A DNA stretch of 64,000 nucleotides from assembly GCA_017442735.1 (NCBI GenBank), contig JAFRZE010000052.1, positions 1 to 64,000 on the forward strand, in the 5' to 3' direction. Shown here one piece after another: positions 16,584 through 25,445 of the stretch. Position 1 is the stretch's first letter. Each line of letters opens with the position of its first letter. The notes under the pieces were generated by a model that was not told the DNA's origin, did no database searches, and worked only from the letters and a program-made list of their open reading frames with translations. The translations under genes were made by a program, and so were the position numbers. Source of the stretch: Bacillota bacterium (GTDB lineage: Bacteria > Bacillota > Clostridia > Lachnospirales > Bianqueaceae).

Positions 16584-19266
16584 ACCAGTTTTCTCCCGTA
16601 TGAATATCCACGATCAGCGGAACCAGAAGCTTCGCGGCGCCGGTCATTTCTTCTTCCAGAATACGCGCGACCAGGTCCTTTTCCGGCCGGAAGACTTCGA
16701 TCAGCAGTTCATCGTGTACCTGAACGATCAGGCGGCTTCTCAGACCTTCCTTTTTCATCCTGGTGTATACACGGTTCATCGCGATCTTGATAATGTCCGC
16801 CGCCGTTCCCTGGATAGGCATGTTTTTCGCGACACGTTCTCCGAAAGAACGCTGGACAAAATTCTTGGCCTTCAGTTCCTCGATCAGGCGGATCCGGCCG
16901 AATTTTGTTCTTCCGTAACCCGTTTCTTTCGCGCTGCGGACGCACTCGTCCAGGAATTTTTTGACCTTCGGGAAACGGATGAAGTAGTGATCGATATACG
17001 CCTGTGCCTCCTGTACGCTGATCCCCAGATCGGCAGAAAGTGAGAAAGCGCTGATCCCATAGATGATCCCGAAGTTGACAGCTTTCGCGCTGCTTCTTTG
17101 CTGCGGCGTGATCTCATCATACGGGATATGCAGGACCTGTGACGCGGTCAGACGATGAATATCGTCTCCTCTCACATAGGCGGCGATCAGGTTTTCATCC
17201 TCAGACATATCCGCGAGAAGCCGAAGCTCGATCTGTGAATAGTCCGCGTCCATAAAGAAGTATTCCTCACCGGACGGAAGGAATGCTCTTCGAAGTGTTC
17301 TTCCCAGATCTTCCCGGATAGGTATATTCTGCAGGTTCGGATCCGTACAGGAAAGCCGGCCTGTCGCCGTGACCGCCTGCTGAAAACGGGGATGAATATG
17401 TCCGTCCGCGCCTATAAAGGGCTTCAGCCCTTCCACATAAGTCGATTCCAGCTTGGAAAGCTGCCGGTACATCAGGATCTCCCCGATGATCGGATGGACG
17501 GCTTTCAGGGATTCCAGTACATCCGCGGAGGTGGAATAACCGGATTTTGTTTTCTTTCCTGTCGGAAGTCCGAGTTTTTCAAAAAGAACGGTTCCAAGTT
17601 GTTTCGTCGAATTGATATTGAAGGGACCATCCGCCATTTCATAGATGCTTTTCTGCAGTTCTTCGATCTTTGAACGAAGAAAAGCGCCGATCTCTTCCAG
17701 GATACTGATCTCACAGCGGATCCCGTTTACTTCCATGGATGCCAGAACCTCGGTCAGAGGGATCTCGATCTCTTCATAGACACCGGTAAGTCCCATCTTT
17801 TCAAGGTCTGTCCTGATCTTATCGTACGCGCTTAGAAGCACTTTCGCGTACTGCCGGTGATACGCGCTTCGTTCCTTCCCCGAGATCTCCTCCCATGCTT
17901 TCTTTCTGACTCCCTGTCCCAAAAGGTCGGATTCGGTCGGAATAAACTGATCCAGATAGGCTACCGATACCTCATCCACGCTATAACTGCCTTTTGTCGC
18001 GTTCAGCAGGTAGGAGGCCAGCATCAGATCATCCAACGGACCTTGGATCGCTTCGCTGCCGGTCTCCAGCAGCCACCGCTGGATCTTCTTCGCGTCAAAA
18101 GTGATCTTTTGGATATCCGGGTCATGAAGCACTTTCAGGATCTCTTTTTGGCTCGCTTCAGAAAGATCTTCCGTATAGACCTGTTTATCCGCTGCGGCAA
18201 AAGCCAGGCCAAGGATCTTCCCATCCTCTTTCTGTGCGGGATAAAGGGCAAGCTTCTTCTCTCCCGTCCCGCCGAGCAGTCCAAACAGTTCCCGGACCGC
18301 GGACAGATCATCCGGTCCCTTTTCGCCTTCTTCTGTTTTGACAGGAATCGCTTCATCCAGGCCCAGCTGACCTTCCGGCTCTTCCTTTTCCACTTCTCTG
18401 GTACCGATCCTGCTAAGAAGGCTTTTGAGCTCAAAGCTGCGCAGTCCTTCGATAAACGTACGGGTATGAAAGATCTCCGGCGTAAGCGGCGTCACTTCTC
18501 CCGGATCCGGACAATCGGTACGGATCGTCGCGAGGATCAGGGAAAGCCTCGCCTGCTCCTGGTATTCCTGAAGATTCTGTCCCGCCTTCGGCGGTTTGAT
18601 CTCCGACGCGTGGGCGATCGCGTTTTCCAGATCACCGTATGTACTGACGATTTTGGACGCGGTCTTCTCACCGATCGAAGGAACGCCGGGAATATTATCC
18701 GATGAGTCGCCCATCAGGGATTTCATCACCAGATACCCTTCCGGTCCGACCCCGTATTTTTCGATCACTTCCGCCGCGTGATAGACTTCTGTCTCGCTCC
18801 CGCCTTTTTTCGTCTTGGGAATGAGCAGCGTGATCCTGTCATCCACGAGCTGCAGAAGATCCCTGTCGCCGCTGAGGATCATGACCTCATCTCCCTCGGC
18901 CCCATGCTTTTTGGAGATGGTCCCCAGCACATCATCCGCTTCAAAGCCTTCTTTCGTAAGAAGCGTCAGACCTGCCTCTTTTAAGAGATCCTGCACATAA
19001 GGGATCTGTTCTCTGAGTTCGTCGGGAAAACCGGCGCGGTTTCCCTTATACTCAGGATACATTTCATGCCGGAAGGTAGGTGTTTTCAGGTCGAAAGCGA
19101 TCCCGACCGCATCCGGTTTCACATCATCGATGGTCCGGAAAAGAATGTTGAAAAAGCCCAGTACCGCGTTGGTATGGAGCCCTTTGGTATTGGTCAGAAG
19201 AGGAAGTCCGTAAAAGGCTCTGTTCGCTATGGAATGTCCGTCTACCAGTAATATTTTTTGACTCAT
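16570..19266 (-). CDS. polA: DNA polymerase I
   Basis: This 898-residue enzyme fills gaps in repair and removes RNA primers. Order of domains: 5'-3' exonuclease (about 1-295), a 3'-5' exonuclease-like domain (about 310-480), polymerase (about 500-898). Polymerase motif A DYSQIELR contains Asp675, motif B is RSSAKAVNFGIIYG (about 724-737), and motif C QVHDE contains Asp852. The middle domain lacks the DxE metal ligands (the corresponding stretch reads ILGLAFAAADKQVY), so proofreading is probably absent, as in Bacillus Pol I. Its ATG overlaps the stop of the upstream MFS gene (ATGA). Confidence 0.97.
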   Translation of the reverse strand: MSQKILLVDGHSIANRAFYGLPLLTNTKGLHTNAVLGFFNILFRTIDDVKPDAVGIAFDLKTPTFRHEMYPEYKGNRAGFPDELREQIPYVQDLLKEAGLTLLTKEGFEADDVLGTISKKHGAEGDEVMILSGDRDLLQLVDDRITLLIPKTKKGGSETEVYHAAEVIEKYGVGPEGYLVMKSLMGDSSDNIPGVPSIGEKTASKIVSTYGDLENAIAHASEIKPPKAGQNLQEYQEQARLSLILATIRTDCPDPGEVTPLTPEIFHTRTFIEGLRSFELKSLLSRIGTREVEKEEPEGQLGLDEAIPVKTEEGEKGPDDLSAVRELFGLLGGTGEKKLALYPAQKEDGKILGLAFAAADKQVYTEDLSEASQKEILKVLHDPDIQKITFDAKKIQRWLLETGSEAIQGPLDDLMLASYLLNATKGSYSVDEVSVAYLDQFIPTESDLLGQGVRKKAWEEISGKERSAYHRQYAKVLLSAYDKIRTDLEKMGLTGVYEEIEIPLTEVLASMEVNGIRCEISILEEIGAFLRSKIEELQKSIYEMADGPFNINSTKQLGTVLFEKLGLPTGKKTKSGYSTSADVLESLKAVHPIIGEILMYRQLSKLESTYVEGLKPFIGADGHIHPRFQQAVTATGRLSCTDPNLQNIPIREDLGRTLRRAFLPSGEEYFFMDADYSQIELRLLADMSEDENLIAAYVRGDDIHRLTASQVLHIPYDEITPQQRSSAKAVNFGIIYGISAFSLSADLGISVQEAQAYIDHYFIRFPKVKKFLDECVRSAKETGYGRTKFGRIRLIEELKAKNFVQRSFGERVAKNMPIQGTAADIIKIAMNRVYTRMKKEGLRSRLIVQVHDELLIEVFRPEKDLVARILEEEMTGAAKLLVPLIVDIHTGENWYEAK

Positions 19267-20489
19267 GCTTCACTACTCTCTTTCTTTTTCAGCCGCGCAA
19301 CGAACAGGAACAGTGTCAGCGGGAAGATGATCGTTACCGCAAGGCCGCAGCGAAGTGCCAGCTGGTCCGCCAGCAGCCCCATCCCGCCCTGGGGATAAGC
19401 GTCTACAACGATATTGGAAACGATACCTGTCAGCCAAGGTCCCAGGGAACAGCCGACATCTCCGCCCAGCGCCAGCATAGCGAACAGTTTGGTCCCGCCT
19501 TCCGGGACCGCCTGGCTGGACAGTACCAGCGTACCCGGCCACATCATGGAAACGGAAAGGCCGCAAAGGCCTACTCCCACAAGCGAAAGGACCGGCCAGG
19601 GAGAAAAGATCGTCACAAGATAGCTTACAATGCAAAGGACCGAAAGGATCCTCAGCGCGTGTCTTAAGTCGATCTTCTCACCGCGAACGCCGTAATATAT
19701 ACGCCCCACTCCCATCATAAAGGCAAAGAAGCAGGGACCCGCGATATCGCCGAGCGTCTTGCTGATCCCCAGGCCTTTCTGCGCGAAGAGGGAAGCCCAT
19801 TGCGCGAGGGCCAGTTCCGAAGCGCCGGAAGCGATCATCACGATCATGGCGATCCAGAAAAGGCTCATCCCGGCAAGGCGTACGCCTCCATTTTCATTAC
19901 CACTGATCATCGGAGGGAACGGACAGATGGTATACAGGATCAAGTTCGCGATCGGAACGATCATCCAGAAGACCATGATCCACTGCCAGTGATCCTGTCC
20001 GAACAATCTCAGCAGCAGCGTGCTGATCAGGACGGAACCGAGAACGCCCCAGCAGTAGAATGAATGCAGGAAAGCCATGGACGAACCCCTGTTGTCCGAA
20101 GGGATCGCGTCGTTGACCGGGGATACCATCACTTCGATGATCCCCGAGGAAGAAGAATAGAACAGGCATCCGAGTACCAGGCCGGCAAATACATGCCGGG
20201 AAAACAGGACCGGCGACAATGACAGAAGTCCGTATCCGGCGACGGATAAAATGCCGCAGGATCGAAGTAGCGCGCGGATATTCAGTTTGTGGGAGATCCT
20301 GGCCAGCAGGAAATCCACTCCGATCTGAATAACAAACGTCATCAGTACCAGAAAACCCAGTTCGGCATAGGTGATCCCGAAGCGCTCCTGGAAAATGATG
20401 AAAAGCACAGGCGGAACATTGGCCGTGATCGCCTGCATGATCGAGCCGGTATAACCGGCCAGACGGGTGATCTGATAGTTTTTTGTCAT
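19263..20489 (-). CDS. Major facilitator superfamily transporter
   Basis: A 408-residue membrane protein with about 12 predicted helices. I use the ATG at 20489 (MTKNYQITRLAGYTGSIMQAI), because the longer frame would run through the tRNA-Leu gene. AAGGA is 11 bases upstream, slightly far. The layout of two six-helix halves with a central loop after PFPPMISGNENGG resembles FucP-like or NarK-unrelated sugar-type permeases, but the substrate cannot be read from the sequence. It is the first gene of the operon and is translationally coupled to polA, so its expression sets the context for a core replication gene. Confidence 0.85.
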   Translation of the reverse strand: MTKNYQITRLAGYTGSIMQAITANVPPVLFIIFQERFGITYAELGFLVLMTFVIQIGVDFLLARISHKLNIRALLRSCGILSVAGYGLLSLSPVLFSRHVFAGLVLGCLFYSSSSGIIEVMVSPVNDAIPSDNRGSSMAFLHSFYCWGVLGSVLISTLLLRLFGQDHWQWIMVFWMIVPIANLILYTICPFPPMISGNENGGVRLAGMSLFWIAMIVMIASGASELALAQWASLFAQKGLGISKTLGDIAGPCFFAFMMGVGRIYYGVRGEKIDLRHALRILSVLCIVSYLVTIFSPWPVLSLVGVGLCGLSVSMMWPGTLVLSSQAVPEGGTKLFAMLALGGDVGCSLGPWLTGIVSNIVVDAYPQGGMGLLADQLALRCGLAVTIIFPLTLFLFVARLKKKESSEA

Positions 20490-20552
20490 CTGCTCTGTCT
20501 TCCTTAAATGAAAAAACCGCAGGCTGCAGACGAGTCGCAGGCTGCGGGGTAA

Positions 20553-20636
20553 TGCCGGTGGTGGGACTCGAACCCACACGATGTCGCCATCAACGGATTT
20601 TGAGTCCGTCACGTCTGCCAATTCCATCACACCGAC
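20553..20636 (-). tRNA. tRNA-Leu(CAA)
   Basis: An 84-base class II tRNA. The acceptor GTCGGTG pairs with CACCGGC (one G-U), discriminator A. The anticodon stem ACGGA/TCCGT encloses CTCAAAA, giving anticodon CAA for UUG codons. The T-arm GTGGGTTCGAGTCCCAC is perfect. CCA is not encoded. It lies directly upstream of the MFS-polA operon, on the same strand, and may share its promoter. Confidence 0.95.
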
Positions 20637-20713
20637 ATACTACAGCTTCATATTTTAACATAATTCATAAGAAAGTGTCAACTGTTTTTGCCGTTTTTCA
20701 CCATGTTTCCCTC

Positions 20714-20742
20714 TTGCCTGAGCCGTCTGTTTGTGATATAAT
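20714..20742 (+). promoter_or_regulatory. Sigma-A type promoter of the S1-domain gene
   Basis: TTGCCT and TATAAT are separated by exactly 17 bases. The start codon of the S1 protein lies about 128 bases downstream of the expected transcription start, so the mRNA has a long leader. Confidence 0.7.
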
Positions 20743-20755
20743 AGTCAGGATTTTT

Positions 20756-20851
20756 ATGTCGGCTGCCGTCTTGTTTCTTACACATAAGGATAGATGGCCG
20801 GAAGAACTGATAAAGAGCTCTTCCCGCTGTTCCCGCTGTGCCTGGAACTGA
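20756..20851 (+). CDS. Possible 31-residue leader peptide in the S1-gene 5' region
   Basis: A short frame starts with ATG five bases after AGGA and ends at TGA, 25 bases before the S1 gene. It begins MSAAVLFLTHK and ends SSRCSRCAWN. Bases 20821-20838 contain the 9-base sequence TTCCCGCTG twice in tandem, which encodes the SRC repeat. The AGGA lies nearly at the expected transcription start, so translation is uncertain. No homolog is recognised. This may be noncoding leader. Confidence 0.25.
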   Translation: MSAAVLFLTHKDRWPEELIKSSSRCSRCAWN

Positions 20852-20876
20852 TCGGAAGCCAGATGGAGGTACTGTT

Positions 20877-21302
20877 ATGAGTGTAGAAGTCGGACAGGTT
20901 TGTAAAGGTAAAGTCACAGGTATTCAGTCCTTTGGTGCTTTTGTCGCGTTAGAAGGCGAAGCAGGAACTCAGGGTCTGGTTCATATTTCCGAAGTATCCA
21001 ACACTTATGTCAAAGATATCAACGAATTCCTTACCGTTGGTCAGGAAGTTGAAGTTAAGGTCATTAAGCTTGATGAAGCCAGCAAAAAGATCTCTCTTTC
21101 CATCCGTGCGCTGATGCCCAACCCGGAAGGAAACAAAGCTCCCCGCCGCGAGAAAAACTCCGGTGAAGGCGCTCCCCGCCGCAGAAGAGACGGAAAGAAA
21201 GGTGGTTCCCGTCAGAATCCCGGCATGTCCTACAAATCCGATCCCGAGCTTGACGGCGGCTACGCGCTGATGGCCGACAAGTTCAAAGATCTGGGCCTTT
21301 AA
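20877..21302 (+). CDS. S1 RNA-binding domain protein (YugI / general stress protein 13-like)
   Basis: A 141-residue protein with GGAGG 7 bases before this ATG; upstream extension is not supported. Residues 1-78 form one S1 domain (VGQVCKGKVTGIQSFGAFVAL, GLVHISEVSNTYVKDINEFL, VGQEVEVKVIKLDEASKKISLSI). The tail (about 85-125) is basic, rich in Arg/Lys/Gly (PRREKNSGEGAPRRRRDGKK), and would add nonspecific RNA binding. The C-terminus ends in MADKFKDLGL, which many clostridial members share. Such proteins bind ribosomes or structured RNA and modulate translation. The exact role here is inferred. Confidence 0.88.
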   Translation: MSVEVGQVCKGKVTGIQSFGAFVALEGEAGTQGLVHISEVSNTYVKDINEFLTVGQEVEVKVIKLDEASKKISLSIRALMPNPEGNKAPRREKNSGEGAPRRRRDGKKGGSRQNPGMSYKSDPELDGGYALMADKFKDLGL

Positions 21303-21316
21303 TCTATTCTTCGAAC

Positions 21317-21350
21317 AAAAATCCTCCCTTTTTCGGGGAGGATTTTTTTA
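21317..21350. terminator. Bidirectional terminator between the S1 gene and the HD hydrolase gene
   Basis: AAAAATCCTCCC and GGGAGGATTTTT pair around a 7-base loop. T-runs follow on both strands, and the stop codon of the minus-strand gene lies in the plus-strand T-run. Confidence 0.9.
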
Positions 21351-21986
21351 TGCTTCCTTGCTTTCTGTCGGGACCGCACTGACACGGTCGGGTCCGAAGA
21401 TCTTTTCTATGAGGTCAGAATATTCTTTCCAGGCATCCGTTCCCTTCAGACCGATATACTGATCTCTCATGGAACGATAGTACCATCCGTGGTCCTTTTT
21501 CTCCCGGATATTGAACCGGTCAAACACTTCATCGCCGATCGTCTGATAATCAGCCCAGATCGAACGAAGGTTGGAAAGCTTGTCCGCCAGCGAGATCACT
21601 TTCGCTTCCTTCCCTGCTCCCGCGATCTTTTCGATCGCTTCTTCCTTCCTGAGACGCCAGGTATCCGAAGCAGGTTTTTCACGTCGTTTATTCTCGCTCT
21701 CGTCGCTGACCAGGTCAGCGACATAAACGCCAAACATGCGGGCGATATCATTCAGCTTTACATACGTATCTTCCACTACGTCATGCAGCAGGGCCGCGAC
21801 GATCACACTGGGGACCGTACTCATGCTGGAGACGATCTCCGCGACTTCGATGGGGTGCTGGATATAAGGAGTGATACCGTCTTTTCGTTTCTGTCCACGG
21901 TGAGCACGAATCGCGAACCAATAAGCTCGATCAACTTCCGGGTACATTTGACGAAGCTCGTTGATATTCTTTCCCTGCACGTTCAT
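21348..21986 (-). CDS. HD-domain hydrolase, MESH1/SpoT-like
   Basis: This 212-residue protein has the layout of single-domain (p)ppGpp hydrolases: His29 in AIRAHRGQKR, His44 in YIQHPIEVAEIV, the HD pair 68-69 in LLHDVVEDT with Glu72-Asp73, and a later Asp in SLADKLSNLRSI. No synthetase or ACT/TGS domain is present. It could hydrolyse alarmones or another nucleotide. The family is not tested enough to decide. It is a single gene. Upstream on the minus strand there is a TATAAT at 22046-22051 and a separate TTGACA nearer the gene, but I cannot assign a clean -35/-10 pair. Confidence 0.82.
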   Translation of the reverse strand: MNVQGKNINELRQMYPEVDRAYWFAIRAHRGQKRKDGITPYIQHPIEVAEIVSSMSTVPSVIVAALLHDVVEDTYVKLNDIARMFGVYVADLVSDESENKRREKPASDTWRLRKEEAIEKIAGAGKEAKVISLADKLSNLRSIWADYQTIGDEVFDRFNIREKKDHGWYYRSMRDQYIGLKGTDAWKEYSDLIEKIFGPDRVSAVPTESKEA

Positions 21987-22091
21987 CTCCTTCCCGACAA
22001 AGAAACACTTCTTTGATAATTACCAACCATGTCAACTTTGTCATGATTATATCATATTTCTCGTCAGGAAGAAACCGGTTTTTTATTATTT

Positions 22092-23300
22092 TTACAGTGT
22101 TTTCTCGAGCTCTCCGCGAATCTCTGACAGAAATTCATCTGTCAGGACTTCTTTGCTGACTTTCGCCGGATCAGCCAGAAGTACGAGATCTTTCGTCATG
22201 ATGCCTTTGTCCAGAACACGCAGACAGGCCTCTTCAAGCTTGTCGCCAAACAACATAAGTTCACGGTTGCCATCCATCTCTCCGCGCTTTCTGAGAGCGC
22301 CGGTCCAGGCAAAGATCGTAGCCATGGGATTGGTCGAGGTCGCTTCTCCTTTCAGATAGCGGTAATAATGCCGGGTGACCGTTCCGTGAGATGCTTCGTA
22401 TTCATAGACACCATCCGGTGAAACCAGAACGGAAGTCATCATCGCCAGCGAGCCGAAGGCGGTCGCGACCATATCGCTCATTACATCTCCGTCATAATTC
22501 TTACATGCCCAGATAAAACCGCCTCTGGAACGCATGACTCTCGCCACCGCGTCGTCGATCAGCGTATAGAAGTACGTGATCCCCGCCTGCTCGAACCTGT
22601 CCCGGTATTCCTCAAATACGTCTGCGATGATCTCGCGGAAAGCGCCGTCATATGTCTTGGAGATCGTATCCTTGGCGCCGAACCAGACATCCTGTCCCAC
22701 CGAAAGGGCGTAGGTAAAGACAGCGTGCGCGTAGGACCGGATGGATGACTCTTTGTTATGTACGCCCTGAAAAACGCCCGGACCGTCCAGCTCGGCGACG
22801 GTCTTCCTGATCACCTGTCCGCTTTCACCGGTGAAGGTCAGTTCACAGACGCCGGCTTCCTGCGTTCGGATCTCCACGTTCTTATAGACATCCCCGTAAG
22901 CATGACGCGCGATGGTGATCGGTTTTTCCCAGCTTCTCACCGCCGGTTTGATCGCGTCGATCACGATAGGCGTGCGGAAGACGGTGCCGTCCAGCATGGC
23001 GCGGATCGTACCATTGGGACTTTTCCACATCTGATGGAGACTATATTCCTCTACCCGCTGCTGATTGGGCGTGATCGTCGCGCACTTCACGGCGACACCA
23101 TACTTCTTCGTGGCGTTCGCCGCGTCCACGGTGACCTGGTCTTCTGTCTCATCTCGATGAACAAGGCCGAGATCATAATACTCTGTTTTCAGATCGACAA
23201 ACGGAAGGATCAGTTCCTCCTTGATCTTCTTCCAGAGGATGCGTGTCATCTCGTCTCCGTCCATCTCTACGAGCGGCGTCATCATGTTGATCTTATGCAT
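22092..23300 (-). CDS. icd: NADP-dependent isocitrate dehydrogenase, eukaryotic-type subfamily
   Basis: A 402-residue enzyme that oxidises isocitrate to 2-oxoglutarate. The opening PLVEMDGDEMTRILWKKIKE and the C-terminal YEASHGTVTRHYYRYLKGEATSTNP belong to the subfamily of mitochondrial and cytosolic eukaryotic enzymes, not to the E. coli type. SPNGTIRAMLDGTVFR and the RGGFIWACKNYDGDV segment are conserved. The ATG overlaps the aconitase stop by 8 bases. It is the last gene of the 2-oxoglutarate-forming operon. Confidence 0.95.
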   Translation of the reverse strand: MHKINMMTPLVEMDGDEMTRILWKKIKEELILPFVDLKTEYYDLGLVHRDETEDQVTVDAANATKKYGVAVKCATITPNQQRVEEYSLHQMWKSPNGTIRAMLDGTVFRTPIVIDAIKPAVRSWEKPITIARHAYGDVYKNVEIRTQEAGVCELTFTGESGQVIRKTVAELDGPGVFQGVHNKESSIRSYAHAVFTYALSVGQDVWFGAKDTISKTYDGAFREIIADVFEEYRDRFEQAGITYFYTLIDDAVARVMRSRGGFIWACKNYDGDVMSDMVATAFGSLAMMTSVLVSPDGVYEYEASHGTVTRHYYRYLKGEATSTNPMATIFAWTGALRKRGEMDGNRELMLFGDKLEEACLRVLDKGIMTKDLVLLADPAKVSKEVLTDEFLSEIRGELEKTL

Positions 23301-25434
23301 TTTCTTTTCCTCGTTTCGCGTAGTAATTCATCAGACAGCCAAGCAGCAGGATCTCCCGCTCTGTATCGGTCAGTCCTTTCATCTGAAGCGTCAGCGTTTT
23401 GTCCGGATCCTGATCGATATAACCGGTGATCTCTTCTTTTCCCTCAGCCAGCGCTTTTCTGATCCCCGGAATATAGATCGTCTGACCGGTCTCGGCCGGG
23501 AAGTCGGATACGGTAAAGGGGATCATGCCCCAGTTGATACAATTCGAGCGATACCGTTTGGTCGCGTACTCGATCGCGAAATTACAGCTGCCGCCCAGTA
23601 CCCGCTGACAGGAGGCTGCCTGTTCTCTCGCGGAGCCATCGCCGGGTTTGTTGGCAAAGATCGCGGAACCGATGCTCGTTTTTTCACTTGAAAGGCCGAA
23701 GTCTTCCGGCAGTTCTTTGGCCGCCGCTTTAGCACGGCTGACATAGAGGGGCTCTCTTCTGGAAAGCGTAAACTCCGAAAGCCTCAGCGGATTGGAACGG
23801 TAGGAAGATGTTTCTCCGGACGGAATCAGTTCATCCGTTGTCGTGACGGGATCACGGATCACCGCGCACAGTTTTACCAGAAGATCATCTTTCAGCGCTT
23901 CCATTTTCGGCCAGTCCGTGATATTCGGTCCCAGGATCAGGGGTTCTTCCTCATGGGGATCGCCATATCCCTGGTAGACCCGTTTTTCATATATGCCCGG
24001 ATAAAAATGATAAGGCTTCTTCTCTACGGTATAATCCAGTTCATCCGCTCCGGTCAGGACTCCTCCTCTTGCGGCGGTCGCCGCGATGGATCGTGCATCC
24101 ATCAGCGCGACATAGGCTTTCTGCCTTTCGCCCGGCTTGGAACCTTCGCGGTTCGGGAAGTTCCGGGTCGTATGACGGATCGAGAAGCCTTCATTGGAGG
24201 GGACATCTCCGGCGCCAAAGCAGGGACCGCAGAAACACGGTTTGACCACCGCTCCGGATTCCAGTAAGGAAGTCAGGATTCCGTTTTCCGCCAGCGCGTG
24301 CTGGACAGGCGTCGACGCGGGATAGACTGAAAGGGAGAAGATCCCCTGTCCAATTGTTCCCTTCTGCAGGATTTCATTCGCTTCTTCCAGGTTTTCGTAA
24401 AGGCCGCCGGCACATCCGGCGATCACTCCCTGTGTGACATGGATCTTTCCGTCCCTGATCATGTCCGCCAGACCGATCGGGTCCAGATACCGGTGCGGAT
24501 CCTCTTTCAGTTCGCGGATCGGGATCGCGTTGGAGGGATGGAACGGAAGGGCGATCATCGGTTCGATCTCAGACAGATCGAGTTCGATGAAATGATCGTA
24601 GCAGGCTCCCTCCAGCGGCTGTACCCGATGATAATCCACTTCCCTGCCATGGTTACGATAGAATGCGCGGATGACCTCATCGGTCTCCCAGATGGAAGAA
24701 AGACAGGCGGTTTCCGTTGTCATCACATCGATGCCGATCCGCTGATCGGCGGACAGGTTATGGATCCCTTCACCGGCAAATTCCAGGATATGGTTTTTGA
24801 CGGTACCGAATACGTCCCGGCAAAGGGTCAGGGCTACATCATGCGGACCGACGCCTCTCTTCAAAGAACCGGTCACATGGATCAGCGTCACTTCCGGAAG
24901 CGGGATATCATAGGTCTGGTCCAGCAGCTGTTTCACGAGTTCCGGACCGCCTTCTCCGATCCCCATCGTCCCATACGCGCCGTACCTTGTATGAGAGTCG
25001 GATCCCAGGATCATCCGGCCGCATCCTGTCATCTTTTCTCTCGCGTACTGATGGATGACCGCCTGATTGGCCGGCACATAGATCCCACCGTATTTACGAG
25101 CCGCGGAAAGTCCGAATACATGATCGTCCTCATTGATGGTCCCGCCTACTGCGCACAGGCTGTTATGGCAGTTCGTCAGTGCGTAGGGAAGATGGAATGA
25201 CTTCATTCCGCTCGCTCTGGCCGTCTGGATAATGCCGACATAGGTGATATCATGAGAGATCAGGGCGTCAAACCGAAGATGCAGCATCCCTTCTTCTTTT
25301 GGTACTTCCGCACTTTCATGGGCGCGCAGGATCCGGTACGCCATCGTTTTCTCACGGCCTTCCCCGAGCATTTCGGAAGAGATCATTTTTACCGTACCGT
25401 TTGAATACATACACGGTTCTTGATAGTACTTCAT
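23293..25434 (-). CDS. Aconitase-family hydratase (YbhJ-like)
   Basis: This 713-residue aconitase-superfamily protein probably isomerises citrate to isocitrate. Iron-sulfur ligands can be placed at Cys341 (VIAGCAGGL, in the place of the usual GSCTN) and at Cys402 and Cys405 (CFCGPCFGAGD). NCHNSLCAVGGT and GSDSHTRYGAYGTMGIGEGG are substrate-side motifs. The swivel domain is at the C-terminus (GGSCNFAIEYATKRYRSNCINWGM). The order of domains and wording of the motifs resemble the poorly characterised YbhJ branch rather than AcnA. Its place between citrate synthase and isocitrate dehydrogenase makes the aconitase function likely, though it is not shown by sequence alone. Confidence 0.88.
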   Translation of the reverse strand: MKYYQEPCMYSNGTVKMISSEMLGEGREKTMAYRILRAHESAEVPKEEGMLHLRFDALISHDITYVGIIQTARASGMKSFHLPYALTNCHNSLCAVGGTINEDDHVFGLSAARKYGGIYVPANQAVIHQYAREKMTGCGRMILGSDSHTRYGAYGTMGIGEGGPELVKQLLDQTYDIPLPEVTLIHVTGSLKRGVGPHDVALTLCRDVFGTVKNHILEFAGEGIHNLSADQRIGIDVMTTETACLSSIWETDEVIRAFYRNHGREVDYHRVQPLEGACYDHFIELDLSEIEPMIALPFHPSNAIPIRELKEDPHRYLDPIGLADMIRDGKIHVTQGVIAGCAGGLYENLEEANEILQKGTIGQGIFSLSVYPASTPVQHALAENGILTSLLESGAVVKPCFCGPCFGAGDVPSNEGFSIRHTTRNFPNREGSKPGERQKAYVALMDARSIAATAARGGVLTGADELDYTVEKKPYHFYPGIYEKRVYQGYGDPHEEEPLILGPNITDWPKMEALKDDLLVKLCAVIRDPVTTTDELIPSGETSSYRSNPLRLSEFTLSRREPLYVSRAKAAAKELPEDFGLSSEKTSIGSAIFANKPGDGSAREQAASCQRVLGGSCNFAIEYATKRYRSNCINWGMIPFTVSDFPAETGQTIYIPGIRKALAEGKEEITGYIDQDPDKTLTLQMKGLTDTEREILLLGCLMNYYAKRGKENA

Positions 25435-25445
25435 CTCTATACCTC

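Noticed and set aside
16570-20489. An MFS-polA fusion or misassembly
   Set aside because: The two genes overlap by a clean ATGA, each has a full-length product, and overlaps of this kind recur through the operon.
19263-21302. Replication origin near tRNA-Leu
   Set aside because: No dnaA or dnaN gene and no cluster of DnaA boxes are visible.
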